From the NCBI GenBank assembly GCA_007026445.1, contig VDMD01000002.1:868001-932000 (forward strand): a DNA stretch of 64,000 nucleotides. The letters run 5' to 3'. The number at the start of each line of letters is the position of its first letter. Position 1 is the first letter of the stretch. Source of the stretch: Schizophyllum amplum. Taxonomy: Eukaryota > Basidiomycota > Agaricomycetes > Agaricales > Schizophyllaceae. Positions 1-11,932 of this stretch are shown here, piece by piece. Position numbers and translations under genes: made by a program. The notes under the pieces are model-generated. The model was given only the letters and a program-made list of their open reading frames with translations. It did not search any database and had not been told where the DNA came from.

Positions 1-1636
1 TTGAGCAGCGTGCTTACATAACATCGACGGTGTTCATGTTCTAGCAGATCGTCAGCTTTCTCCAGCGCCGAAACGTGGAAGCGAAGCTCACTCCGTCACT
101 GGAGATCTCCTTCATAAACATCAAGACGTCGTCCGTGTTATACGAGCCATCCGCGTTCTTTGCGACCGTCAACTCGACCGCGCCGAACGCCTGACGAATC
201 GACAGCGCGCAGATAGCTGCATAGTTATCTGAGATCGCAGAGGCATCGGCTTGCAGCTTGGCGTCGAAGGCATCGGCGCTGGTGAGCGCGTTGTCGTAGT
301 CGCCAAGGAAGGCAGAGATCTGCGACGTAGTGAGCCCATGGACAACATCATCGCGGACAACCAATATCGCACCATATCCCCGACGCTTCCATACTGGCTC
401 CAAGCGTAAATGGAGCGGTCCTGCAGGACGTTGCCAGCGGTGATGTACTGGATGGCGGGGTCGCGGACGTGTCCGATCGAAATAACGACAGGGGCGCTGG
501 CGTCCGCCACGTTACCAAGGTCGTGCACAAGGCCGAAGACGGGCCAGTCATCGTTGATAGCTAATGGGTGCAATTAGGAAAGTTCGCGTTTAAAGGCAAG
601 GTATATAGAATGCGCACCCCTGAAGTTAGTGTCTTGCTCGTTCGTGAGGACGCCGTTGTTGATGAACTGGGATCGCACGGAGACATCGCTGCCCGACTGA
701 TAGGTCACGTTGTTCGTCTGTGAAATATGGGGTAAGTCTAGGGATCCTATCAAGATGATGTCCTCTCACGTTACGAGTCGAGTAGTACGCGGAGCCGTCT
801 GCGAAAGGTTAGTAAGCAGGTAAACGCCGCTAGAGGCCGACATACACTGAGTGTGATCGGCATTCTCAGAGTACTGCACCGGGTCCTGCAGCTGGGCTTG
901 GTGCGTAATAATGTCGCCGGTGGTGGTAGACCAAGTCGCCACGAGGCCACTGTCCCCAGAAACCCACTCAGCACTAATGTCTGAGTATAGTTGTACACTG
1001 TGCGCCGCGCCGTCCGTCGAGGCGGCAGACAGAGCAATGTACGCGAATGGTAGGGAACCTTTCACAAGGTCCGTGGGCTGGTAATGAAGTTCAATGACAA
1101 TACCTTTCTAGTACCGCCGCATCACGCACCTCAACAGGACTAAGGAAGTTGACCGTTAGATCGACCGGGCCGGCCGAGAGCACGAATGTACTCTGGGTGG
1201 CGGTGAACTGATAGATGATGTCTTATAAGCGGATCTCGGGATGCCTCTCAATCGATATGACTCACGTGCGAGCTCTTCTGCGCCGCCTTGCTAAAGGACG
1301 CGCCCGCTACGTTCGCGTTGCCCATCCAGCTGTAAGCCGCCCCGTCGACCTTGATGAAGCCCGCCCACCCGAGGATCTGGCCGACAGGATCAGCCTGGAG
1401 GACAACGGACGAGCGAGGAGACAGAAATCTCCTACCGAACCGGTCCAGAAGGTCGGGAAGACATCGTTGAGAGCGGCGCCAGCTCCTTGCGGCAGCCATG
1501 CTGAGAGGTAAGGACTGCGAACGGCGAGGGGGATCGAGTGAGGGTTGAACGGCGTGGCGGTCCAGGAGACGTCAGCGCGCGCGAGGGTAGCAAGGAACGC
1601 TAGGCCCACGCCCATCGCATGGAGGGCGAACAACAT
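1..1636 (-). CDS. gtaA: Secreted glutaminase A family protein, copy 1 (partial, 3' part outside window)
   Basis: Extracellular glutaminase of the fungal GtaA family (Pfam DUF4964/DUF5127/DUF4965/DUF1793), releasing ammonia from glutamine outside the cell. The start at 1636 gives a signal peptide (LFALHAMGVGLAFLATLARA), then the family start WTATPFNPHSIPLAVRSPYL and further on INDDWPVFGLVHDLG and FLGDYDNAL. Exons read in register with the second copy at 4631-7628 after removing short GT-AG introns (for example GDM to ISAFLGDYDNAL). Near the left edge the frame meets TAA just after the block NTVDVM, but a good donor (GTAAGC, complement of 12-17) overlaps it, so I read an extra intron there and not a nonsense mutation. 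An in-frame Met upstream at 1684 is possible, but it would bury the signal peptide. Family confidence is high; completeness cannot be judged. Confidence 0.85.
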
Positions 1637-2617
1637 ATTGGTGAAGAGGAAGAGCCGCTTCAAGATGCAGGTCGAACGTACCATTCTCCGCCCCGTTTTA
1701 TTATAAGAGCGACACGAAATGTTACGGCGGAAAACACGGGCCCCGGATGAGAGCAGAGTATGCCACCGATGCAGCAGCCCAGAGCAACAACTGACCTCAA
1801 GCGTCAGTGCGAGCTGTGGCCATCGCCTCATCCACTCAATGGCGCGTTCTTCCTCCCTCGTGCGAGCGCTAGCCGGGCGCAGGCACAGGTGGGCACGCAC
1901 GAGCCGTGATGCATCACATGAAGGACTTTCGACCAACTTTGGTCAATGGCCCTGCGGGAGCGCGTCAGTGATTGATAACGATGCTCAGCTGACGACGATT
2001 ACGCATAGAGTTATCCGGGACATCGGAAGAAACACCCCGTTGAAGGCTTCCGAGGAGGGTTGGAGGAGGGCCGTGCCTGAGATCCGGGTGGCTAGTACGC
2101 GCGTCGCGTAAGTTGCCTGCCTCGGACGAGCCTAGAAGGTGTCTGGCTACTTACAGTCCAGTTGCACCTTCACTGACTGTACGGCTGACTGGCTGCACGA
2201 CTGCCTTGCTACTGGCAATTTCCAGGAAGGTCCAATGGCCGCACACTCATCTGCATGGCGAACCTCCAGTGGTAAGAGGGAAGATTGGGCGCTTACAGCA
2301 TGACGAACTAAGTCGCAAGATATGACAAGGGCAAGCAAAGGCTTCTGGTAGTAGCTGATAGAGAAGCAATCGTCAAGCTGCGCACCGTTCTAACCGAGAC
2401 GAAGGTGGATACTCAAGGCAAGAAGAGACAGTTGATGTTCGCCGTTTGCCTCACGTGGACGACCGGCAACGACCGAGAGGAGCAATAGCCCAAAAAGGTC
2501 GTACCGCGTCTTCCTTTCCTCCAATACCCTGGTGGTATCTGGCTAATCCTCTAAAACCTTTGTTCTCCCCAAAATTCACTCTAATCCCTACACTCTCTTC
2601 ATCTTCGTTTGACACGA
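1637..2617. other. Intergenic region between glutaminase copy 1 and chitinase
   Basis: This 980 bp holds the divergent upstream regions of the glutaminase (minus) and chitinase (plus). The open frames here show no domain, signal peptide or splice-consistent structure. A pyrimidine-rich stretch directly precedes the chitinase start (about 2560-2610). No TATA box is clear to me. Confidence 0.6.
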
Positions 2618-4069
2618 ATGCCCGCCATGTCTCGTTCTAGCGCAGTCTTCGCCTTCGTCTTTCTCCTCCCGCTCGTCGCGCAGGCCGCACCTTGCCCGCT
2701 CGCTCACGGAACGCATCTTCGGTCGACCTTCAAGAGAGCCGATCTCGCCCAGCAGCCCTTTGATGTTGGGCCTGACGGCGACAGCCCCACGCTCTTCCTG
2801 CCTCCGGGCGCTCCCGCACCCAGCAATCCAGACGCCGTCCCCGATTCCTCTGCGGACTCCACACCTGCGCTGCCTGATGTCAGCCCGCTCATGATGGGCT
2901 ACTATCCAGACTGGACCTCTGCGACGCTTCCGCCGGAAAAGGTCGACTTCTCGCGCTACGACTGGATGGACTTCGCCTTCGCGCTGCCGACGCAGGACTT
3001 CAATCTGACCTGGGACGATCCTAACGCGCCTGCTCTGTTGACTCGCCTGGTGAGCGCGGCGCACGCCAAGGATAAAAAGGTCAAGCTCAGTATCGGTGGA
3101 TGGACCGGAAGCAAGTGAGTAGACCGAATCGATGCATACATGGGCATCAAATCTGACTCGTGCTCGAGGTACTTCTCTTCGTCGGTCGCTACGAATGACT
3201 CCAGGGAGACCTTCACCTCCAATGTTGTCTCTGTCTTCGAGAAGTACAGCCTGGATGGGATCGACATCGACTGGGAGTATCCAGGCCGCGCTGGCAACGA
3301 CGGGAATCTCTTTGCTCCGCAAGACTCATCGAACTTCCTTGCCTTCTTGCAGCTTCTCCGCGCAAAACTCCCTCCTGCTGCGCATATAACAGCCGCTACG
3401 CTCACCACGCCTTTCATCGCCGAGAATGGTGCGCCCTCTGCAGATGTATCCGAGTTCGCGAAGGTCCTGAACTGGATAACGATGATGAACTACGACGTGT
3501 GGGGTGGTACGTTCTAACTGGCAAGATGCGCGCATATACTCACCTCCTCTCAAGCTGCTGCGAACCCCGGCCCCAACGCGCCCTTTTTCGACGCCTGCCA
3601 CAACTCGACGCAGCCACAAGCGAGCGCCGTGGCCGGCTACCAGCAGTGGACTGACGCCGGCTTCCCTGGCGAGCAGATCGTCCTCGGTATCCCCTACTAC
3701 GGCTACCGGTCCCGCTCGGACGCTTCGCGCCTGCGCACGCGCGATGACTTCGGAGATGACGCGCAGGTCGAGTTCCGCGATCTCGTTGCGTCTGGCGCTC
3801 TAGTTAAGAACCCCAACGGCACCAGTCCGATGTTTGTTGGCGGGGACGGCTTCACCAGGGAGTGGGATGAGTGCTCGGGCACTCCCTATCTCGTCTCGTC
3901 GGCCGCGCACCAGGTTATCTCGTACGACGACCCCGAGTCCCTTGGGATGAAGGCGAAGTGGGTGAAGGAGATGGGGATGATGGGTGTGAATACTTGGGAC
4001 ATTCACGGTGACACGGATGACCTGATTTTGGCGAACACGGTGTTGGCTGCGATGGACAGGAGTTCTTAA
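2618..4069 (+). CDS. Secreted GH18 chitinase
   Basis: Endo-acting glycoside hydrolase family 18 enzyme that cleaves chitin; 449 residues after joining exons 2618-3114, 3169-3506 and 3555-4069, all with GT-AG introns and a consistent frame. The N-terminus is a signal peptide (SSAVFAFVFLLPLVAQA), followed by a Pro/Ser/Asp-rich linker, then the barrel beginning MMGYYPDWTSATLP. Diagnostic GH18 motifs are SIGGWTGS (strand 3) and the catalytic DGIDIDWEYPG with Glu as proton donor, then MMNYDVWG. The C-terminal part has the late-barrel GVNTWDIHGDTDD. A second Met at 2627 could also be the start. No chitin-binding module or membrane anchor is seen. It sits between two glutaminase genes, which fits extracellular scavenging or mycoparasitic/autolytic turnover of cell walls; that role is inference. 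Confidence 0.95.
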
Positions 4070-4630
4070 GGCCGTGGCTGTAACTGCTATGTATGCTGCA
4101 ACACTGGCCCTTTGAGCTCACACCGGCTTGCACCGTTCACGCAGTTGAGAATACCTAGGCCGGACATAGGTAGGCGTTACGGATGCTCGTGGGAAGGATG
4201 GACCCATAGTTACCACGTGTCATCAATAATATGCGTTGCCATCGCAACGCCAAGTCCGTTCTCCGAACTTCGACTCAAAGTGCCATCCTTGTTCAAAAAT
4301 GTTAACTGGTCTGCATAGCCTGGCGAGACCGGTCTGTCGACCTCAACGCTTCACGTTTACTCTGTCACAATCGAACGGTGACAGAGCACAAAGAAGAGCG
4401 TGTTCCTGAACTCTGCGACATCCGTGCATTTTGAATACAACACCGGTTGCGGCTTGCATGACCATCAAACCCGCTCGTGTCGAGAGGTGGTCGTGAAGTA
4501 TCAGCGCTCAGCGTTTGCTCAGCGTCCCTTCTTCTTCTGCTTCCCACTCCATTTCTCCTTCAACTGTCTGTCTCTCCTTTTGTAGGCTTCGTTCGGCGCT
4601 TCAGGCTCGGTGTATTGTTCTCGGTTTGTT
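4070..4630. other. Intergenic region upstream of glutaminase copy 2
   Basis: No coding signal. It contains the 3' region of the chitinase and, at about 4540-4600, a C/T-rich tract just before the glutaminase start that is likely part of its core promoter or 5' UTR. Confidence 0.5.
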
Positions 4631-7628
4631 ATGAACGATCTGCTTCACTGCTGGCTGGGGCTCCTATTGCTCGCTGCTCGAAGCAGCTATGCGTGGAGCG
4701 CGACGCCCTTCAACCCCGCGTCCGTCCCGCTAGCGGTGCGCTCGCCATATGTCTCGACATGGCTCCCCCAGGGATCGGGGAAGGCTCTGAATGACGCCTG
4801 GGCGACGTTCTACACGGGAGGGGTGCGTGGTCTGTCTGCCCTGCGAAGAAGTGTTGTCTGACGCGCGCGTGTACTTAGATCACGGCATGGGCTGGGTTTA
4901 TCACCGTGGACGGCAAGCCGTTCAGCTTCATGGGGACGCCTGCCGCGGACGCGGATTTTGAGAAGGCGGTCCAAAAGAGTGTGGAGGTCTGTGCGCTTCG
5001 TCGATCGTGTGTACTGGAATTACGACTGATCCACTCTGCAGATCACCTCCACGCAGAGCATCTATGTTATGACGGCGGACACGGTCGATCTCACAGTCAC
5101 GTTCTTGAGCCCGGTTGAGGTGCGTTTGGGGGGATCTGTGACTGAATGGACAAGCTAACATTTACGCATCTTAGCCCTCTGATCTCGTCAAGCAGTCCAT
5201 TCCCCTTTCCTACATGTCCCTCTCGGCGGTGTCGAATGACGGCAACACACATTCTGTCCAGGTCTATACGGATATAAGTGCAGAGTGGCTGTCTCCGGGC
5301 GATGGGGCTCAGCCGGCAAATTGGACATTCTCTGACGGCGACGTACTCTCGCACTCGCTTTCCTTGCAGAATCAGTCCAATTACGAGGAGAACAGCGACA
5401 TGATCCGCCGTCAGTAGCATTTCCATGTATCTGCTGTACATGCTAATTGTCCTTTCGTGTAGACGGTTCGATCTACTATTCGACCCTCAACGTGAGGCAA
5501 CTTCTGCGGTTCATGGACCGTCGTCGTCTGATAATCTCTGCAGAGCGACAGCGTTTCGTACATGTCAGGCAGCGACAAAGCCGTCCGCACTACGTTTGTC
5601 AACAGCTCCAGGCTGGCCAACACCCAGGATGACAATTTCCGCAATATCAACGACAATTACCCCGTCTTTGGCTACACGCACGACCTCGGAGATGTCAGCG
5701 ACGCGACGGAGCCCATTGTCATGTCCATCGGTCTCATTCGCGAGCCCGCTGTGCAGTACATCGTTGCGAACAATCAGTACCAAGACCGGAGTCTGTACTT
5801 CTGGACGCAGTACTCGTCGGCGGATGACTTGGTTGGTGCTGTGTTCAATCGAAATATTAGCGGAGACTTACAACGATCTCAGATCTCCGACTTTCTTGGG
5901 GATTATGACAATGCATTATCTCGCGCACAAGACCTGGACGACAAGATCAAGTCGGACGCAGGCGCTATCAGCACTGACTACGCCAACGTCGTCACGCTGT
6001 CTGTTCGTCAGGCGCTCGCCGCCATCGAAATCACCACCAGTAAATCCGGCGACTCGTACGATACGGACGATGTCATGATCTTTCTCAAGGGTGCGTCTCG
6101 CTACATTCTCATATGCTCCGCTCTGCAAGGCTCATAAGTCCCCAAGAAATCTCGAGCAACGGCAACACGAACACTGTGGATGTGATCTTCCCGATGTGGC
6201 CGATGCTAATGTACCTGAACCCGACCCTTGGGAAGTACATCCTCCTTCCCGCGCTCGAGTACCAGGCGACGGGACAGTACCCTAACAAGTACAGCGTGCA
6301 CGACATGGGCACGCACTATCCGCAAGCCATCGGGCACAACCTGGGGAAGGACGAGGCTATGCCGGTTGAGGGTGCGTCGTTTGCTGTCCGTGGCGTGTGG
6401 ATTTTCATACTGACATATGCTCTCCTCAGAATGCGGCAACATGCTCATCATGGCGCTCAGCTACACGCAGAAAGCCGGGGACAACAGCTTGATCAGCGAC
6501 TACGTGAGACTTGCCTGTTCTGCTCCTCTATGCGCCTAACTCACCTCGTTCAGATATCCTACTTCGACCAGTGGACACAGTTCCTGGTGGATGAGGCGCT
6601 CGTGCCCGCGTCGCAGCTCAGCACGGACGACTTTGCGGGCCACCTTGAGAACCAGACGAACCTCGCCATCAAGGGCATACTCGGTATCAAGGCCATGTCC
6701 GAGATTGCGAACACAATTGGGGACAGGAGCACGGCGTCAAAGTACAGCGTGAGTGGAAGAAGAGAGTTTGGTGGGATCAGATGCTGAAGGAACGTGCAGG
6801 ACATCGCGTCCGACTATCTGTCGCAGTGGCAGGATCTCGCTGCCTCGTCTGATGGAAACCATGTCACTCTGAACGTACGCCCCCTCATGCTTCTTCTTGT
6901 AGATTGTGCTGAGCATGAGCAGTACGGCAACGACTCCAGCTGGGGGTTGACCTACAACCTGTATGCGGACAAGTTGCTCGGCTTCAACTTATTCCCGTCA
7001 TCCCTCTACGATCAGCGTCAGTACTCTCATCCTTCATTCCGGCATCAATGTTCTAACCCGCCCTCAGAGACCGCCTTCTACAAGCAACGCGGCTGTGAGC
7101 TCTTAACCACCTAGTACAACTGCCCGGCACGCTAACTGTGGCCTTAGTTATGTACGGTGTCCCGTTGGACTCGCGGCACACGTACACGAAGAGCGACTGG
7201 GAAATTTGGACGGCAGCCATCATGAGCGATTCCAGCACGCAGGACATGTTGATCAGCGCCGTCGCGTCGTACGCGGCCAACGGCAAGAACGATGTGCCTT
7301 TCTCGGACTGGTACGAAACGAGGAGCGGAGAGGTCTCTGGTTTCCGCGCACGACCGGTCGTTGGGGGTCATTTTGCCTTGGTGAGTGATGCTGCCCAATG
7401 ACGAATTTTTTGACGCTGACGGACAATCTCCGAACTTAGCTTGCACTGTGAGTCTTCCGATCTTGTTTAACGATCAAGTCAACTCACCATCAATCTCACA
7501 GCGACTCCTCTTCACCAGTAGCGTCAGGAACTACATTTGCCGCTTCTCCGTCAGCAACCGACAACAGCAACGCCGGCTGCGTACTCTCTCCGCCGTTTCC
7601 CTTCACGCTCCTGCGGTATTTGTTATGA
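4631..7628 (+). CDS. gtaA: Secreted glutaminase A family protein, copy 2
   Basis: Complete GtaA-type extracellular glutaminase spread over more than ten small exons. The start at 4631 gives a signal peptide (LLHCWLGLLLLAARSSYA) and then WSATPFNPASVPLAVRSPYV. Recognisable blocks in order: ITAWAGFITVDGKPFSFMGT, DNYPVFGYTHDLGDV, SDFLGDYDNALSRAQDLDDK, VDVIFPMWPMLMYLNP, HDMGTHYPQAIGHN, DDFAGHLENQTNLAIKGILG, YGNDSSWGLTYNLYADKLLG, YGVPLDSRHTYTKSDWEIW and FRARPVVGGHFALLAL. Exon 1 is 4631-4822. At the 3' end, splicing 7440-7447 to 7502-7628 adds about 42 residues rich in Ser/Thr with a short hydrophobic end (FTLLRYLL); without that splice the protein would stop right after FALLAL at 7449-7451. The tail might be a weak surface anchor or only an extension. 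Paralogue of copy 1. Confidence 0.92.
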
Positions 7629-7854
7629 TGATGAATTCGTAAGACATAAGTTATCATTTTGTGGCACGGCTCGATCCGCGCCGAGCCTCTTGATCACATT
7701 CTCTGCTATCCAAATGCTGTCTGTAACTTATGTATTTATGGGAACAGAAGACGATCTGGGCACCGCCGACTGAATGCGATGATGATTCCTGAGATATACT
7801 ACTGAATGGAACGCACAGCCCAACAAGCACGTAATGCTTTCTCCTTCCTATGCT

Positions 7855-10063
7855 TCACTTCTGCCCCGGATTCTTGAACCGCCTGATGGCCCTCTCCTTC
7901 GCCTCCTCGTGCTTCACAATAGGCCGGGGATAACCGAGCTTGTCCGCCAGATGCACCGGCGGCTTGTGAATATCTTTGCCCTTGACCGAAGCCAGTTCGG
8001 GGACGAATTGCCGGATGAAGTCGCCTTCGGGGTCAGCCTGAATCGACGCGAGTATGAGGATCAGCAGATCGAGAGGAGCAGGTAGGAGCAAATTCGAGTG
8101 AAGAAATGAGTAGATGGAAGCGCACCTTCGCACTCTGCAGATACGGGTTGAAGATGCGGAAGTAAGGCGCGGGATCGACGCCTGTGCTCGCGGACCATTG
8201 CCAGCCTCCGTTGTTGGATGCGAGGTCGCCGTCGATGAGACTTTCCATGTAGTACTGCAACATGTCAGCCTGCGGATCTGCTTTAGCCGCATATATGCGC
8301 TTACCCGCTCGCCCACCCTCCAATCGACCATCAGATCCTTCACCAAAAACATCGCCGTCGTCATCCTGGCACATAGTCGTCAGCCTCTCCCCACCATGCC
8401 ACCGCGCCATGAAAGAACTAACCTCAACCGATTATGTAGCCAGCCCGTCTCCTTGATACACCTCATCCCCGCATCCACAATTGGGAATCCTGTCTTCCCA
8501 TCCTTCCACGCCTGAATCTCCGGGATATCCGCATTCGCTTCCGTAACGCTCGCCACCTTCCCGTCGGGGTCCTGATACCCCTCCCAGGCGATGTCCGCGT
8601 ATTTCTCAAGGAAAGGCCGACCCATGGAGACGCGCGGGAAGCCAGCGAGGACGCTAACATAAAAGTCCCGCCAAGCGAGCTCCTGCACCCATCGCCCGAC
8701 GCCGGTGTTGCGTCCGCCGTCCACTTTCGATGTGCCCTGGAGCTCCATAGTCGCGCGGACGCATTGCCTGATGGAGATGACGCCGCTGGATAGGTATGGG
8801 CTGTCGAGACGGTCAGGGCAAAGCGCACTTCGAAGAAGTTCGATGCGCACCTCAAGCGGCTGGTAGTATCTGCGTTGATCCTATCCCGCTCGTCCCCATA
8901 TTTGTGTATGCGGCTGTGTTTATCTGAGTGCTGCGCGCCCTCGTTGAGCGGGTTCACACCACCGGCCTGCTGTGGGCGGCTCTTCGTAGACAGGAAGCGG
9001 TCCAGCACGAGCAGCGCTGCTTCCTCGCCCGCCGGCCATAATTCCGTCATCTTCTTCCGGTCGTCGTCCGGCAGCTCAAAGCCTTGCACGCTATCCGGGA
9101 CGGCGCTGTTGAAGATCTCTCGAAACTTCTCTACTTTACGAACGCTCTTGCTATTCGCTGCTGGCTCTGCGCTACCTTCGAGGTAGTGTGACACGTTATC
9201 GTTGAGTATCGACAACCAGAGGCGCTGAAATGGGCTGTACACCTAGAGCAGCACGTCTCAGCAGAGGGTATGCAATATGAAAAATGAAGCTTACCGCGTA
9301 GTAACTGCCATCCTTCTTTACTGCAACTCCGGGCTCGATAACGCACTTGTCATGAACAAATGTCGCCTTCATGTGGTCCTTCTTCGCGATGTCGCAGACT
9401 TGGATGTCGCGGCGAAGCTCGTCCACCTCGTACTCAATGTTCGCATAGACTTTGTGCGCGCCGACCAACGAGAGCAAGGAAATTATTCGCCGAGGTAAAG
9501 TGCATCGTGGAGTGTGGGTTACGACGTGTAGTGGAATGTTCAAGTCAATGAGCTTGATCTGCATAGAGTAGAAGAGTTAGGGAGGCAGCATATGTACCGC
9601 TGGACAAGGACCGGCCTTGATAATCTGCAAGTTGCGCAGCATGAAGTCTATCCTGCGTGCCCCTCTATCATGTGCAACGTAGTCTTGCGGGCTGATCACA
9701 TAGATGGCTACAAGAGGCTTCTTCGTGTGCTGTGCTTCTTTTGAGGCAAGTGACAATGCACGATTGTCCTCGACTGCAATTACAAGTCAGCCCATGCCCG
9801 CACGGCACGAGTATAGACGTACTTCTCATATCCTGCATGCGCATCCAGTAGACAACGCATTCGCCGTCTTCCACCTTGTCCAAGCTGTCCTCGACGGCTC
9901 TCATCAACTTCACGAGAGGCGTCTCCGCGGCCACCTTCGCTGCATTCTCGCGTGTCGCCACCTTTATAGGGTCAAACTGCTTGGTCTGTTGTCGCTTGCT
10001 CGGCGACCCGGCGGCACGCGTCGAGTCCGTCGAGAGCCTCTGTCGCTTGGCAATGGCGGGCAT
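7855..10063 (-). CDS. phr1: Class I cyclobutane pyrimidine dimer DNA photolyase
   Basis: Flavoprotein that uses blue/near-UV light to split cyclobutane pyrimidine dimers. The start at 10063 gives a basic Lys/Arg-rich leader of about 75 residues, typical of nuclear or mitochondrial sorting extensions in fungal photolyases, then [11 protein letters not shown]. The photolyase domain follows over several exons: [20 protein letters not shown], antenna-side [12 protein letters not shown], then the FAD-binding helical domain with [59 protein letters not shown] and [15 protein letters not shown], ending [20 protein letters not shown] and [20 protein letters not shown]. The order matches class I CPD photolyases and not animal class II enzymes. 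Convergent with glutaminase copy 2. Confidence 0.93.
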
Positions 10064-10314
10064 GCTGAGTGTTCTGCTCGAGTTCCAAGGAGAGACTGAC
10101 AGCGCGAGGCGTCTGTGGGAGCAAGAGGAGAAACGCAATGTCATGAATTAAACTCGCACAAACACCGCGCCAAAACGACGCGTGCCGCCGATGGCAGACG
10201 CGGATCGGTCACCTGACGTCACCGCAGGATACAAAAACTTCCATATATGGACTACAATGGCAGATCGAGTATACAGGAGCAATAAGGATACACGCACACG
10301 CACGGTGCCTAGGG

Positions 10315-11838
10315 TCAACTTTCGTCTATCTTGCCGCCTGACTCTGATTCTTGTCGTTTCCGCTCCTCCGCGGCCTCGCGCTCTTCTGCCTCGACGACCT
10401 CGACGTCGAGGGGGAAGGTTAAAATCGCGGCGATCCCCGTTAGTTGATTCAGTTCTGTGAGATTGACAGTCAGTGGTGGAGGAATGGTGGAGTAGGTGGG
10501 ACTCCGTACGTTGCCCGGACTCGTGCATGCTGGAAAATATGAGCACTTCGCCACCTTTCTGTTGCGTGGCCTCTACGACGGCGACATACTTCCTCCGCGT
10601 CGCTGGATCACTCGACCTGGGCGCCTTTAGTGGTCTGAAGCCACGCGCAAGCAGATGCATACCGGAAGAGTTCGTCAGATATGAGCAGAGTGCCGATAGC
10701 TCCTCGGTCGGCAGCCAAGCAGACGTGATCGGGGCCGTACCACGCCCTCATCTCATCTGTGCCCAACATCTTGAAGAACCTGTAGCCAGGTAAGATACCG
10801 AAGGCAATGAAGAGATATGAATGCACCTGTCCAACATGACACCTTCTCGCGCGAACTTGGTTTCCTTCAATTGCGCGACCACTTCCGGGCTCTTGAGCAC
10901 CTCCACCATACTGTGGACATGCGGGCTGGAGACGTGCACCTTCACAACCTTTTCCCTCAGCGCTTTCTGTAACGGCTTGTCGCCCCGCCTCCCCGCCTCC
11001 GCCAATAGATAGTCATGCACCGCGTCCCTCACCCACCCCGGGCTCGCGATGACGATCGCCCTCAACGTCGGCGCCGCATACGGCACATGCCGCACGAAGG
11101 ACTCGTACAGCGTAGCGTAGAACTTGGCCAGAGCCTTCTCGTGCTGCGACGCACCGGTAGAGCCTGCCTTCCGCGGGACCGGCACCTGGATCCGCTGCGT
11201 CACCAGCGTCATGTGCTGAGAGAGCAGGCAGAACGCCGCCGTGCCCTCGCCGCAGACGACCGCCGCAACCTCTGCGCCCTTCCCGGGTACAATGGCCTCC
11301 TCGACACGAGAGAGTGCGATGCTGTCCCAGCCATCCGCCTTTTCGATGCGCACGTCGCGGTTCGCCTCGACGTCGAGGGTGTGGAAGGCGCCCATCCGGA
11401 CGTGGGGGTTCTCCGAGATGACGCGCCCTGAGATCTGCAGAGCAGCGGAGGCGTTCTGCGGGCCGTTTGCGTCGCCAGAGGTGTCGGGGCCTGAGCCGGC
11501 TGGGGCAGCGCCCGACAGGAATTCGACCTTGCTGACTTCGAGCGTGAGGTTGAGGCGTACACGATGAGACTCGACGGAGCCTGTAGAGGACACGTTCTGC
11601 ACGCGCCTTCGCACTTGTCAACATGAGCAGCAGACTGGGGCTAGCAGCGCACCTAATCGCCGGCGACCTGACCGAGTCCCCCTGCTGTATAAGATTGTAG
11701 AGATGCCACATGTCCTCGTCGTCCTCCGGGCGTAGCGTTACATGGCCCTGTTTTCCCGTCAGCCCCCATTCGCCGCCGATCACCAGCTCGAGTACCTACG
11801 GCGCCGTGTTTGTCGACGTACTTGTTGACAAGCTTCAT
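10315..11838 (-). CDS. dom34: Dom34/pelota ribosome rescue factor
   Basis: eRF1-like factor that, with the GTPase Hbs1, recognises stalled ribosomes and starts no-go and non-stop decay. The start at 11838 gives [13 protein letters not shown], joined across an intron to [20 protein letters not shown], the conserved N-terminal Sm-like domain of pelota. The central domain has [40 protein letters not shown] and [17 protein letters not shown]; the C-terminal domain has [20 protein letters not shown] and [15 protein letters not shown], ending [16 protein letters not shown] and a charged Glu/Lys tail. No GGQ motif is present, as expected for Dom34 and unlike eRF1. It shares a 94 bp upstream gap with the divergent gene at 11933. 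Confidence 0.94.
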
Positions 11839-11932
11839 CGCGATGAGCGCCTGATGGGTGGGGGAAGGAAGAACGAACAATAGCGGAATCCGAATCCGGA
11901 AACAGCTTTGTCTTTCCCCCTTCGCGGTGACC
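11839..11932. promoter_or_regulatory. Short shared intergenic promoter region (dom34 / phosducin-like)
   Basis: Only 94 bp separate the start codons of two divergent housekeeping genes, so both 5' leaders and promoters must overlap or lie inside the genes. No TATA box is visible on either strand. Confidence 0.55.

Noticed and set aside
1..41. Premature stop (pseudogene) in glutaminase copy 1
   Set aside because: The TAA overlaps a good splice donor, and all other exons read without damage, so an additional intron explains it better.
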